Assembly: GCF_014596085.1 (NCBI RefSeq)
Contig: NZ_JACCJY010000001.1
Span: forward strand, 580,601-644,600
Reading direction: 5' to 3'
DNA from: Azospirillum tabaci
GTDB taxonomy: Bacteria; Pseudomonadota; Alphaproteobacteria; Azospirillales; Azospirillaceae
DNA length: 64,000 bases
Position numbers and translations under genes: made by a program. Shown piece after piece: positions 57,342-64,000 of the stretch; the stretch's first letter is position 1, and every line of letters starts with the position of its first letter. The notes below the pieces were generated by a model. It was not told the DNA's origin. It saw nothing but the letters and a program-made list of their open reading frames with translations, and did not search any database.

Positions 57342-57926
57342 ATGGACACGAACCTGGAAATCGCCTTCCACAACATGGACTCCCAGCCGGAGCTGGAGGC
57401 CTACATCCGCGAACGGGCGGAGAAGACGGAAAAGCTGTTCGACCGTCTGGTCGGCATGCGGGTCGCCGTGGAAGCCCAGCACCGCCAGCACAAGACCGGC
57501 AACGTCTTCGACGTCCACATCGAGCTGATGGTGCCGGGCCAGGACATCGTGGTCAGCCGCAAGCCGAACAAGGCGAAGGAGCGCTACGCCAATCCCGACG
57601 TCCGGACGTCAATCCGCGACGCCTTCGAAGCCGCAGAGCGGCAGTTGAAGGAATACAAGGACAAGATGCGCCGCGATGTGAAGGTCCACGATCCGGAGCA
57701 GCCGGGCCGCGTCTCGCAGCTCAACCCGAACGAGGATCATGGCTTCATCACGACCAACACCGGGACGCAGCTCTATTTCCACCGGAACAGCTGCCTGAAC
57801 GTGGACATGGACCAGCTCAAGACGGGCGACCCCGTGAAATACGTGGAGACCATTGGCGATACCGGCCCGACTGCCTCCAAGGTCTGGCGCGCGTCCGGGT
57901 CCGACACCGAACTGCGGGCCACTTGA
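57342..57926 (+). CDS. HPF/RaiA-family protein fused to a cold-shock domain
   Basis: The 194-residue protein has an N-terminal S30AE domain (TNLEIAFHNMDSQPELEAYI, GNVFDVHIELMVPGQDIVVS, IRDAFEAAERQLKEYKDKMR), which binds the small ribosomal subunit and arrests translation. The C-terminal 65 residues form a cold-shock-like OB domain (GRVSQLNPNEDHGFITTNTG, LYFHRNSC), replacing the long-HPF dimerisation domain. It may link ribosome hibernation with RNA binding. The start at 57342 follows AGAGGA; a strong terminator follows the stop. Confidence 0.88.
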   Translation: MDTNLEIAFHNMDSQPELEAYIRERAEKTEKLFDRLVGMRVAVEAQHRQHKTGNVFDVHIELMVPGQDIVVSRKPNKAKERYANPDVRTSIRDAFEAAERQLKEYKDKMRRDVKVHDPEQPGRVSQLNPNEDHGFITTNTGTQLYFHRNSCLNVDMDQLKTGDPVKYVETIGDTGPTASKVWRASGSDTELRAT

Positions 57927-57930
57927 CGAG

Positions 57931-57965
57931 AAAGCCCCCGCCGACCGGCGGGGGCGTTTTTCTTT
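57931..57965 (+). terminator. Rho-independent terminator after HPF-CSD
   Basis: GCCCCCGCC and GGCGGGGGC form a 9-bp stem with a 4-nt loop followed by a run of T residues. Confidence 0.9.
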
Positions 57966-57999
57966 GGGCGCCTTTTCTTTGGGCGCCTTTTCTTTGGGC
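57961..57999 (+). repeat. 15-bp tandem repeat at the end of the L,D-transpeptidase gene
   Basis: TCTTTGGGCGCCTTT is present twice exactly and a third partial copy follows. The repeat lies between the HPF terminator and the stop codon of the convergent gene. Confidence 0.85.
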
Positions 58000-59228
58000 T
58001 AGGCCCTCTGGGCCGGGGGCCGCGGGTCGGCCGAGGTGGGGCCGGTCGGGTCCGGCACCGCGGCGGGGACGGTGTCCTCGTTCAGGTCGTAGATGTCCGG
58101 GTGCAGGCGGACGGCGTCGCGCTCGTCCACCGTCGCGGTCCAGTAGACGAAGCGCACCGGCACCGGCTGGGTCAGCTTGATCCATTGCGGCTCCTGCCGG
58201 TCCAGCATGCGGTCGAGCCGCGCCGTGGAAACATGCTCGGTCGCCAGCAGAGCCTCGGCCATGCCGCGCGCATCCTCCAGGCGGACGCAACCGGAGCTGA
58301 CGGTGCGGATCTCGCGGTCGAACAGCCTTGGCTCGTTGGTGCCGTGCAGATAGATGTTGTAGGGGTTGGTCATGTTGAAACGGTACCGGCCCAGCGCGTT
58401 GTGGTCCCCCGGCTGCTGGACGATCCGCACGCGGCGCGGCGAGACGTTGCGCCAGTCCACAATGGCCGGCTCCACCGGGGCGCCGTCCAGATAGACCACC
58501 GCGTTCGCGATTCCCGGCGTGCCTTTGGCCCGCAGCAGGGGCAGCTTGTCTTCCTTCAGGACGGTGGGCGGCACGGTCCAGGTCGGGTTGACGATGACGT
58601 GGGTGATCTGGTCCTGGAGCAGCGGAGTCTCGCGCGACGGGCGCCCGACGATCGAGCGCATGGTCAATGCCTCCTCCCCGTCGCGGACCAACGTGGTGGT
58701 CTGGCTGGGCAGGTTCACCAGGATCACCGTGTCCGGGGCGGTGTCACGCAAGGCGCGCATGGACAGTGCGCTGCGCCGCATCTGAGCGGCCGCCTCATGC
58801 GGACTGCGGTCCAGCGCCACCCGCGTGCCTCCGCCGACCAGCCCGTCCACCTTCATGCGCTGGCTGAATTGGAAGGCGCGCACCGCGGTGTCCACCTCCT
58901 CATCGAGCAGATCGCCTTGGCGCGCCCGGTCGAGGAAGCCCAGTTCGGCCAAGCGCTGCGTCAGCCGCTCCACGCGCTCGCCGCTGCTGCCCTTCTTCAG
59001 GAGCGGTCCGGACCCGATGCGGGTGACGGCGCGCTCCGGCTCGGCTTCCAGCGCCGTCGCGGCGGCGTCGAGCCGGTCGGCCCATCCGGTCAGCGTGTCG
59101 CGGTAAGAGGCCGCCTCGGCGGTGGCTTGGGTGGAGGCCGTGCCGGCGACCACGGACAGCGCCAGCGTCAGCGCGGCCAGGACCGGCGTCGGCCAGCGTC
59201 GGTCGGTAAGCGTCTGGGATGCGTGCAT
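57999..59228 (-). CDS. L,D-transpeptidase (YcbB/LdtD-like)
   Basis: The 409-residue exported enzyme forms 3-3 (DAP-DAP) cross-links or attaches proteins to peptidoglycan. It has a signal peptide (VLAALTLALSVVAGTAS region), a helical PG_binding-like section (ERVERLTQRLAELGFLD, AFQFSQRMKVDGLVGGGT), and the YkuD catalytic domain with HGTNEPRLFDREIRTVSSGCVRL; the Cys of SSGCVRL is the nucleophile. The start at 59228 (MHASQTLT) is chosen; the frame is open 52 codons earlier. It is shorter than E. coli LdtD. It diverges from a MepK-like gene. Confidence 0.92.
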   Translation of the reverse strand: MHASQTLTDRRWPTPVLAALTLALSVVAGTASTQATAEAASYRDTLTGWADRLDAAATALEAEPERAVTRIGSGPLLKKGSSGERVERLTQRLAELGFLDRARQGDLLDEEVDTAVRAFQFSQRMKVDGLVGGGTRVALDRSPHEAAAQMRRSALSMRALRDTAPDTVILVNLPSQTTTLVRDGEEALTMRSIVGRPSRETPLLQDQITHVIVNPTWTVPPTVLKEDKLPLLRAKGTPGIANAVVYLDGAPVEPAIVDWRNVSPRRVRIVQQPGDHNALGRYRFNMTNPYNIYLHGTNEPRLFDREIRTVSSGCVRLEDARGMAEALLATEHVSTARLDRMLDRQEPQWIKLTQPVPVRFVYWTATVDERDAVRLHPDIYDLNEDTVPAAVPDPTGPTSADPRPPAQRA

Positions 59229-59570
59229 GGTCCGTCCTCGGCTGGCGGGAGGTCCGATCCCCCGTTCTTTCAATCGAATGTAGTACGTGAATCCCCGCCC
59301 GACGAGGCGGAGACGCGCGTCCACGGGGTCGGGAAATCGGCGTACGGCCTCCGGCCAGGGGTGGAGGTCCCGCGGTGCAGGCACCGGGTGTGGTCGGAGG
59401 CCGAATTGTGACCGATTCGGGCCATTTTCGGGTTGATCCTGGTCAAGCCCTAGCCTATAGGAAATAGTCGTTCGCTATGACCACAATATTTTGGTCTTAT
59501 TCGAACAATCCATAGGGGGTCGTCCGGCGCTGGAACGGTACGGCCCGATCACCAAAATGCATAGGGAGTA
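59229..59570. other. Intergenic region between the divergent wall genes
   Basis: No gene is supported. An imperfect inverted repeat, GACCACAATATTTTGGTC, lies near 59480. It may be a shared regulatory region for the L,D-transpeptidase and MepK-like genes. Confidence 0.4.
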
Positions 59571-60167
59571 ATGCTTTTGGGGAATGACGACCGTGCCGCG
59601 CCGATGAATGGGCGCGAGACCGGCCGCCGTGGGTTTCTGACCTTCGCCGCCGCGACTCTGACCGCTCTGGCCGTCCCGGCCCTGCTGCCCGCCGCACCGG
59701 CCCTTGCGGCCCCCCTGGCTGGCGGCGTCCGCCGACTGGCCCTGCACAACATCAACACCAACGAGCAGTTCAGCGGCGTCTACTGGGCCGATGGCGCTTA
59801 CCGCCCGGACGCGCTGAAGAAGCTGGACGTGCTGTTGCGCGACCATCGGGCCAAGCAGGTCGGCCGCTACGACCCGCGCCTGTTCGACGTGTTGGCCCGT
59901 CTGCACCAGACGCTGGACAGCGATGAGCCCTTCCGGGTCATCTGCGGCTACCGGTCGCGCCGCACCAACGCCATGGCCCGCCGCCGCTCGCGCGGGGTCG
60001 CGAAGGAAAGCTACCACACCCGCGGCATGGCCATCGACGTGATGCTGCCGGATGTCGAACTGAAGGCCATCGCCACCGCGGCCCGCGGTATGGAGGCCGG
60101 CGGCGTCGGCTACTACCCGCGCAGCGGGTTCGTGCACATCGACACCGGGCCGGTCCGCTCCTGGTGA
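59571..60167 (+). CDS. M15/DUF882 murein endopeptidase (MepK/YcbK-like)
   Basis: The 198-residue protein has a Tat-type leader with GRRGFLTFAAATLTALAVPA and an Ala-rich cleavage region, then the DUF882 (peptidase M15) domain: LHNINTNEQFSG, LRDHRAKQVGRYDPRLFD, the metal site SYHTRGMAIDVMLP, and GYYPRSGFVHIDTGP with the final His. E. coli MepK hydrolyses DD- and LD-cross-links and is encoded beside LdtD; here the same pair is divergent. A further ATG at 59604 is an alternative start but would shorten the leader. Confidence 0.88.
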   Translation: MLLGNDDRAAPMNGRETGRRGFLTFAAATLTALAVPALLPAAPALAAPLAGGVRRLALHNINTNEQFSGVYWADGAYRPDALKKLDVLLRDHRAKQVGRYDPRLFDVLARLHQTLDSDEPFRVICGYRSRRTNAMARRRSRGVAKESYHTRGMAIDVMLPDVELKAIATAARGMEAGGVGYYPRSGFVHIDTGPVRSW

Positions 60168-60265
60168 TGTCCCTCTTGTCATGGGCCGAGGTCCGCGTCA
60201 CGGGCGTCATAGGCTGACTTGCCGTACGCCCTGTTCCGGGCGCCTGCCCAGTCGGTAGGCACCCT

Positions 60266-60290
60266 GGAACCATGGCCCGACGCGCCGGTT
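60266..60290 (+). promoter_or_regulatory. EcfG-type stress promoter motif (GGAAC-N17-GTT)
   Basis: GGAAC (60266-60270) and CGGTT (60286-60290) have 17 bp between GGAAC and GTT; the BaeRF-type gene starts 50 bp downstream. Confidence 0.55.
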
Positions 60291-60339
60291 GCTCCAATCG
60301 GAATTCCCCGAACGAGCAACACGGAGGGCGACGAAGGCG

Positions 60340-61515
60340 ATGTTCTGCAAACACGATCTGGAACGACTCCTGACCGTCGATGCCGCCCCGGCGGTGTCCA
60401 TCTTCCTGCCCACCCACATCGCCGGGCGCGACATCCGCCAAGACGTGATCCGGCTGCGCAACCTGCTGTCCAAGGCCCAGGACCAGCTGTGCGAGAAGCA
60501 CGGCCTGCGCCGGCCCGACGCCGAGGCGTTCCTCAAGCCGGCCTCCGACCTGTTGGAGCAGAACGAGTTCTGGCGTCACATGGACCGCGGTCTGGCCATC
60601 TTCCTGGCCAAGGGGGTATCGGCCATCCACCGCGTGCCTGTCGAACTGGCGGAGGAGGTGACCGTCAACTCCCGCTTCACGCTGCGGCCTCTGCTGCCGT
60701 TGCTGGCGGACGACGGGGCCTTCATGATCCTGGCCGTCACCGCCGGGCGGGCGCGCCTGTTCTGCGCGACCCGCCACGGCATCGCGGAGGAGGATGCCGG
60801 TCTGCCGCAGGGGGTGGCGGAAATCCATGCCGAAACCGATTACCAGAACAACCTGCACTCGGCGCCACCGGCGCGCCATGCCGACCGCACGGACCGCGGC
60901 GGTGTATCGATGGTCAAGACGCACAACTTCGGCGAAGATCCTGAAGAGCTGCGCAAGGCCCATCTCATCGAGTATCTCGGGCGGGTCGGCGGCCGTGTGC
61001 GGGATCATCTGAAGCCCTTCCGCGGCCCGCTCGTCCTGGTGGCCGACGAGGAGATCCAAGGGCATCTGCGAAAGGACACGCATCTTCAGGGAATGCTGGA
61101 GGAGGGGGTCGTGACGAACCCCGACGCCCTGGAGATCGACGACCTGCATCGCCGCGCCTATGCGGTGGTCCGGCCGATGTTCGAGTCGACCCGGCGGACG
61201 GCGGTGGAGCGGTTCAACGCCCTGCACGGCGACCGCAACACGGCGGAGCGGACGACGACGCGGGCCGAGGACGTGATGGTGGCGGCGCGCGAGGGGCGGG
61301 TCGGGGTTCTTCTGGTGGCCGAGAACGACAAGGTCTGGGGCCACTTCCGGGAGGACTATCACCGGGCCTTCCCGTTGCACCACGAGACGGACGGCGCCAT
61401 CGACCTCGTCGAGGAGGCCGCCACGGAAACGCTTCTGCGCGGCGGCGAGGTGCATGTGGTGAGCAAGGAGGAATTGCCGTCCGGCGCCTCGACCGCGGCG
61501 ATTTTGCGCTTCTGA
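60340..61515 (+). CDS. BaeRF-family (bacterial eRF1-like) protein
   Basis: The 391-residue protein resembles bacterial archaeo-eRF1-like (BaeRF) proteins: an N-terminal segment VSIFLPTHIAGRDIRQDVIRLR, a middle domain with LFCATRHGIAEEDA, LVLVADEEIQGHL and a final domain ending GGEVHVVSKEELPSGASTAAILRF. The function is unproven; such genes often accompany stress or hibernation factors. The ATG at 60340 is used; an earlier in-frame ATG lacks a better signal. No signal peptide is present. Confidence 0.8.
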   Translation: MFCKHDLERLLTVDAAPAVSIFLPTHIAGRDIRQDVIRLRNLLSKAQDQLCEKHGLRRPDAEAFLKPASDLLEQNEFWRHMDRGLAIFLAKGVSAIHRVPVELAEEVTVNSRFTLRPLLPLLADDGAFMILAVTAGRARLFCATRHGIAEEDAGLPQGVAEIHAETDYQNNLHSAPPARHADRTDRGGVSMVKTHNFGEDPEELRKAHLIEYLGRVGGRVRDHLKPFRGPLVLVADEEIQGHLRKDTHLQGMLEEGVVTNPDALEIDDLHRRAYAVVRPMFESTRRTAVERFNALHGDRNTAERTTTRAEDVMVAAREGRVGVLLVAENDKVWGHFREDYHRAFPLHHETDGAIDLVEEAATETLLRGGEVHVVSKEELPSGASTAAILRF

Positions 61516-61544
61516 TCCTGAGTTCCCGAACTTGTCCGGTAGGC

Positions 61545-61570
61545 GGGGCGGCGTCCGATGGCGCCGCCCC
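61545..61570. terminator. GC hairpin between convergent genes
   Basis: GGGGCGGCG and CGCCGCCCC form a 9-bp stem between the BaeRF gene and the XRE gene. A clear T run is lacking on both sides, so it is only a candidate terminator. Confidence 0.5.
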
Positions 61571-61585
61571 GTTGTCGTTCCGCCG

Positions 61586-62338
61586 TCAGGTGGATGCCTT
61601 GCTGGGCTTGCCGGCGGGCGCCTTTCCGGCGCGGTAAATATCCGCCGGGTCCCAAACGGCGCCGTGGCGCCGCCGCTTTCCGCCGGGCACCGCATCGGTC
61701 TTGATGCGGGGTTTGGCGGTGGCTTTCAGGACCGTCTTGCCGCCCGGCGCCGCTGGGCCGGCCTTCCCGGACACCGGCCCGGTCTTCGATCCAGCCACCG
61801 GCGATGACGGGACCGTCAGCACGATCCTCTCTCCGGCGAAGGGAGGTCTCGGCGCGGCGGCCGGGAACGCGGTGTTCGCCACCCCACCGTCCTCGTCCTC
61901 CCGCGCGTCGCGCAGGTGGGGCGACAGGGAGCTCAGAAGCGAGAGGAGTTCGTCGCTCACGCTGTCCGGAGCGGCCCGCCAAAGGCGGAGCATGCGCGCT
62001 TCGCGGCGGCTGATCGAACTGACACTGATGCGGGCGTCGTCCAACGCCGCCGCATTTGCAGCGGAGGGCTGCGGGTCGTCGTAGCAATCGAAGAAGAAGC
62101 TGACCGGAACGTCGAGTACCTGTCCGAGGCGATACAGCGTCCCGGCCGAAATGCGATTGGTGCCGCGTTCGTATTTCTGGACCTGCTGAAAAGTCAGGCC
62201 AATGGCTTCGCCCAGCTTTTCCTGGCTCATACCCAGCAAAGTGCGGCGCATGCGCACACGTTGCCCGACATGTGCATCGACCGACCATGATTCGGGCGAT
62301 CCGCGTCGCCCTCTTTTGCGCACCGCTGGTTCGCTCAT
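61586..62338 (-). CDS. XRE-family transcriptional regulator with a basic disordered tail
   Basis: The 250-residue protein has a helix-turn-helix domain at about residues 22-80 (VGQRVRMRRTLLGMSQEKLG, QQVQKYERGTNRISAGTLYR, LGQVLDVPVSFFFD), typical of PraR/SinR-like alphaproteobacterial regulators. A short acidic/helical section follows, then from about residue 165 a Pro/Lys/Ala/Gly-rich tail with repeated basic residues that should be disordered. The start at 62338 (MSEPAVRK) is chosen over a longer frame. The gene converges with the BaeRF gene. Confidence 0.87.
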   Translation of the reverse strand: MSEPAVRKRGRRGSPESWSVDAHVGQRVRMRRTLLGMSQEKLGEAIGLTFQQVQKYERGTNRISAGTLYRLGQVLDVPVSFFFDCYDDPQPSAANAAALDDARISVSSISRREARMLRLWRAAPDSVSDELLSLLSSLSPHLRDAREDEDGGVANTAFPAAAPRPPFAGERIVLTVPSSPVAGSKTGPVSGKAGPAAPGGKTVLKATAKPRIKTDAVPGGKRRRHGAVWDPADIYRAGKAPAGKPSKAST

Positions 62339-62840
62339 GGACCCGGAACTCCAATGCTTGCGAATAAATATGTAGGAATTGAGAATGTTTAGAAGATTGT
62401 TCACATAGAACTTTCCGGTGCGCAAGCGGAATCTCTGAAATTACTGGGCGATGGCTATGATTTGGGCATGCATAATGGCATATGGATTCTCCGCCTCCCT
62501 TGCCGTCCGGTCAGTTGAAGGCGCTGATTGCGGCGGTTTGCCTGCGTCGCGCGTGACGGTTGCGGGCCTTCCCGCGGTGGCGGGTTGGAAACGAACGGAA
62601 CGATGGGGCGCGGCCGTGGGGGTGAATATTTCGAATTGTGATGCCTCCAACGCCTTTGGTCGGTGTGGAAACACTTTGATAATCAAATTCGGATAGGTCG
62701 GATGAGATAGAGTTCGCGCCACAGGCTGCGCCGGGTCCGGAGTATCGGGCCGGCGGGGACGGTTGGCTGCGATGGTCGGCTGCGGCGGTCGGCGGCGGCG
62801 CTCCCCTGCGCCGCTGGGTCGCAATCAAAGGATCAGGTCG
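62339..62840. other. Intergenic region with AT-rich control sequences
   Basis: No gene is supported in this stretch. AT-rich parts at about 62355-62415 are probably the promoter of the XRE gene, and 62450-62700 likely controls the chemotaxis gene. A perfect palindrome lies at 62675-62687. Confidence 0.5.
62675..62687. promoter_or_regulatory. 13-bp palindrome TTTGATAATCAAA
   Basis: TTTGAT and ATCAAA flank a central A as a perfect inverted repeat 154 bp upstream of the chemotaxis receptor. It may be a regulator binding site; the protein is unknown. Confidence 0.4.
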
Positions 62841-64000
62841 ATGCAGACAAGCAGTCTGGCGGGGCGCTTCAAGGTCGGGACCCGCATTTACTTTGGTTTC
62901 CTTGTGGTGCTGCTGTTGCTGGCGGTGGTGGTCGCCATCGGCGTGCGGGGCCTCGGGGTGGCGCGGGACGGCTTCGAATCCTACGCGGCGGTGAGCAACC
63001 ATTCGATTCAGGTCAGCTCCATCGACGCGCAGGTCGCCCAGATGCGCCGCCTCGCCCTGACCTTCAACACGTTCGGCGACCCGAAGGTGGCGGATCAGGT
63101 GCGCGCCGTCCAGGCGACACTCGTCAAGGATCTGCGCAGCGCGCTCGATGGAACGACCGGCGAGCGCCGCGCCCTGCTGGAGCGGATGAACCAGGTCTTC
63201 GCCAACTATGTGGCCGACTTCAACACGCTGGCGGAGCTTCGCCAGCGCCGCGACCGCCTCTACGCCGAGCAGCTCGTCCCGGCGGGGGAGAAGGCGCGCG
63301 AGACCGTGACGCAGCTCGTCTCCACCCTGATCGCCGACGGCGAGCACGAGGCGGCGGCCAACGCCGCCCTCGCGCAGGAACAGTTTCTGTTGGCGCGGCT
63401 GGCCGCGTCGCGCTTCTTCACCAGCCCGAACGAGTCGATCATCGCGGAAGTGTCGGCTCGCGACGACGCCTTCGGCGAGGCCATCCGCCGGGCGACCGAG
63501 CGGCTGAGCAACCCGGCGCGCCGGGCCGCGGCTTCGGCCGCCGAGCAGCTTGCCGACCGCTACGTCTCCCTGTTCCGGGAAACCGCCACCGTCATGCTGG
63601 AAAACACCCGGCTGGTCGACGTGATGGGCGCCCGCGGCGTCGAGTTCGCCGACCTGTCGGACCGCACCGTCGCGATCGAGGGCAAGGACCGTGACGGTGT
63701 GCTGGCCGAAACCACCGGCAGCATGGACCGCACCCTGTCAGCCAACATGACGATCGCGGCCGGCGCCTTCCTGTTCGGCCTGCTGCTGGCCTGGGCGGTG
63801 GCGCGGTCCATCGTGAAGCCGGTCGTGTCGATGACCGAGACGATGACGAACCTCGCTGGCGGCAACCTGACGGTGACCATCCCGGCGCTGGCCAACCGCG
63901 ACGAGATCGGGCAGATGGCGCAGGCGGTGCAGGTGTTCAAGGACAACGCCATCCAGAAGAAGGCGATGGACGAGGCCGAGCGCGAGCGGCTGGAGGCCGA
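62841..64000 (+). CDS. Methyl-accepting chemotaxis protein (C-terminus beyond the window)
   Basis: The 386 codons visible code for the sensor half of a chemoreceptor. An N-terminal helix (RIYFGFLVVLLLLAVVVAIG, about residues 17-36) and a second at about residues 302-322 bound a mainly helical periplasmic sensor of about 265 residues, resembling the helical bimodular type. A HAMP domain follows (RSIVKPVVSMTETMTNLAGG onward). The signalling hairpin is beyond the right edge. The ATG at 62841 follows AAAGGA. Confidence 0.9.
   Translation, partial: MQTSSLAGRFKVGTRIYFGFLVVLLLLAVVVAIGVRGLGVARDGFESYAAVSNHSIQVSSIDAQVAQMRRLALTFNTFGDPKVADQVRAVQATLVKDLRSALDGTTGERRALLERMNQVFANYVADFNTLAELRQRRDRLYAEQLVPAGEKARETVTQLVSTLIADGEHEAAANAALAQEQFLLARLAASRFFTSPNESIIAEVSARDDAFGEAIRRATERLSNPARRAAASAAEQLADRYVSLFRETATVMLENTRLVDVMGARGVEFADLSDRTVAIEGKDRDGVLAETTGSMDRTLSANMTIAAGAFLFGLLLAWAVARSIVKPVVSMTETMTNLAGGNLTVTIPALANRDEIGQMAQAVQVFKDNAIQKKAMDEAERERLEA

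Noticed and set aside
62441..62824. A 127-codon minus-strand frame upstream of the chemotaxis gene
   Set aside because: It is Arg/Pro-rich without a domain or ribosome-binding sequence and lies over the likely promoter region.

Overview
The window is a 64 kb piece of a high-G+C alphaproteobacterial chromosome. Dense coding, the division and cell-wall (dcw) order, a type A RNase P RNA of about 400 nt beside mraZ, a stand-alone HPF/cold-shock fusion and EcfG-like promoter motifs fit the Rhodospirillales and most resemble Azospirillum. The genus is an inference from gene content, not a sequence match. No prophage, transposase, integrase or CRISPR array was seen, and most of the window looks like core chromosome.

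Layout. 1-16,529 (minus strand) holds the dcw cluster, read right to left as mraZ-rsmH-ftsL-ftsI-murE-murF-mraY-murD-ftsW-murG-(small ORF)-murC-murB-ddlB-ftsQ-ftsA(partial). Most junctions are ATGA overlaps or gaps under 15 nt, so it is probably one operon. Upstream lie a predicted promoter overlapped by four TGGGN boxes at exact 10-bp spacing (MraZ operator), DnaA-box-like sequences and the rnpB gene. 17,549-22,706 carries a peptidoglycan amidase, an EamA exporter, a Uup-type ABC-F ATPase, a DjlA-like J protein and a GNAT enzyme. 22,817-29,019 is metabolic: a fused 5-oxoprolinase, a GlcD/D-lactate-type FAD dehydrogenase and a 3-hydroxyisobutyrate-dehydrogenase-family enzyme. 29,386-33,173 has two small proteins, a hybrid histidine kinase, an AhpD-like protein and a hypothetical.

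33,248-33,708 is a tandem duplication of tRNA-Pro(CGG), each copy with its own promoter and terminator. 33,748-42,742 holds polyprenyl diphosphate synthase, a DUF2007 protein, a TrmN6-like methylase, an S49 peptidase, a solitary HicB-like protein, glyQS, and leuA with an apparently leaderless Leu-rich leader peptide. 42,818-47,792 has lrgAB, a hydrolase and a probable stress block (disordered small protein, DUF3775, SRPBCC membrane protein, zinc alcohol dehydrogenase). 47,797-52,674 is a carbohydrate block: a ThuA-like protein, malto-oligosyltrehalose trehalohydrolase and an amylo-alpha-1,6-glucosidase.

52,937-61,515 contains a PAS kinase lacking its phospho-accepting His, small hypotheticals, a SPOR-NodB deacetylase, a DUF2934 protein, an HPF-CSD fusion, a divergent L,D-transpeptidase/MepK-like endopeptidase pair and a BaeRF-type protein. 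A long-tailed XRE regulator and a truncated chemotaxis receptor end the window.

Themes. Cell-wall synthesis and remodelling recur (dcw, amidase, SPOR deacetylase, L,D-transpeptidase with MepK-like enzyme). A second theme is general stress: four dispersed genes have GGAAC-N17/18-GTT promoters of the EcfG type known from alphaproteobacteria. The observations judged most worth testing are the EcfG-like set, the leuA leader, the MraZ operator over the dcw promoter, the His-less kinase and the small ORF between murG and murC.
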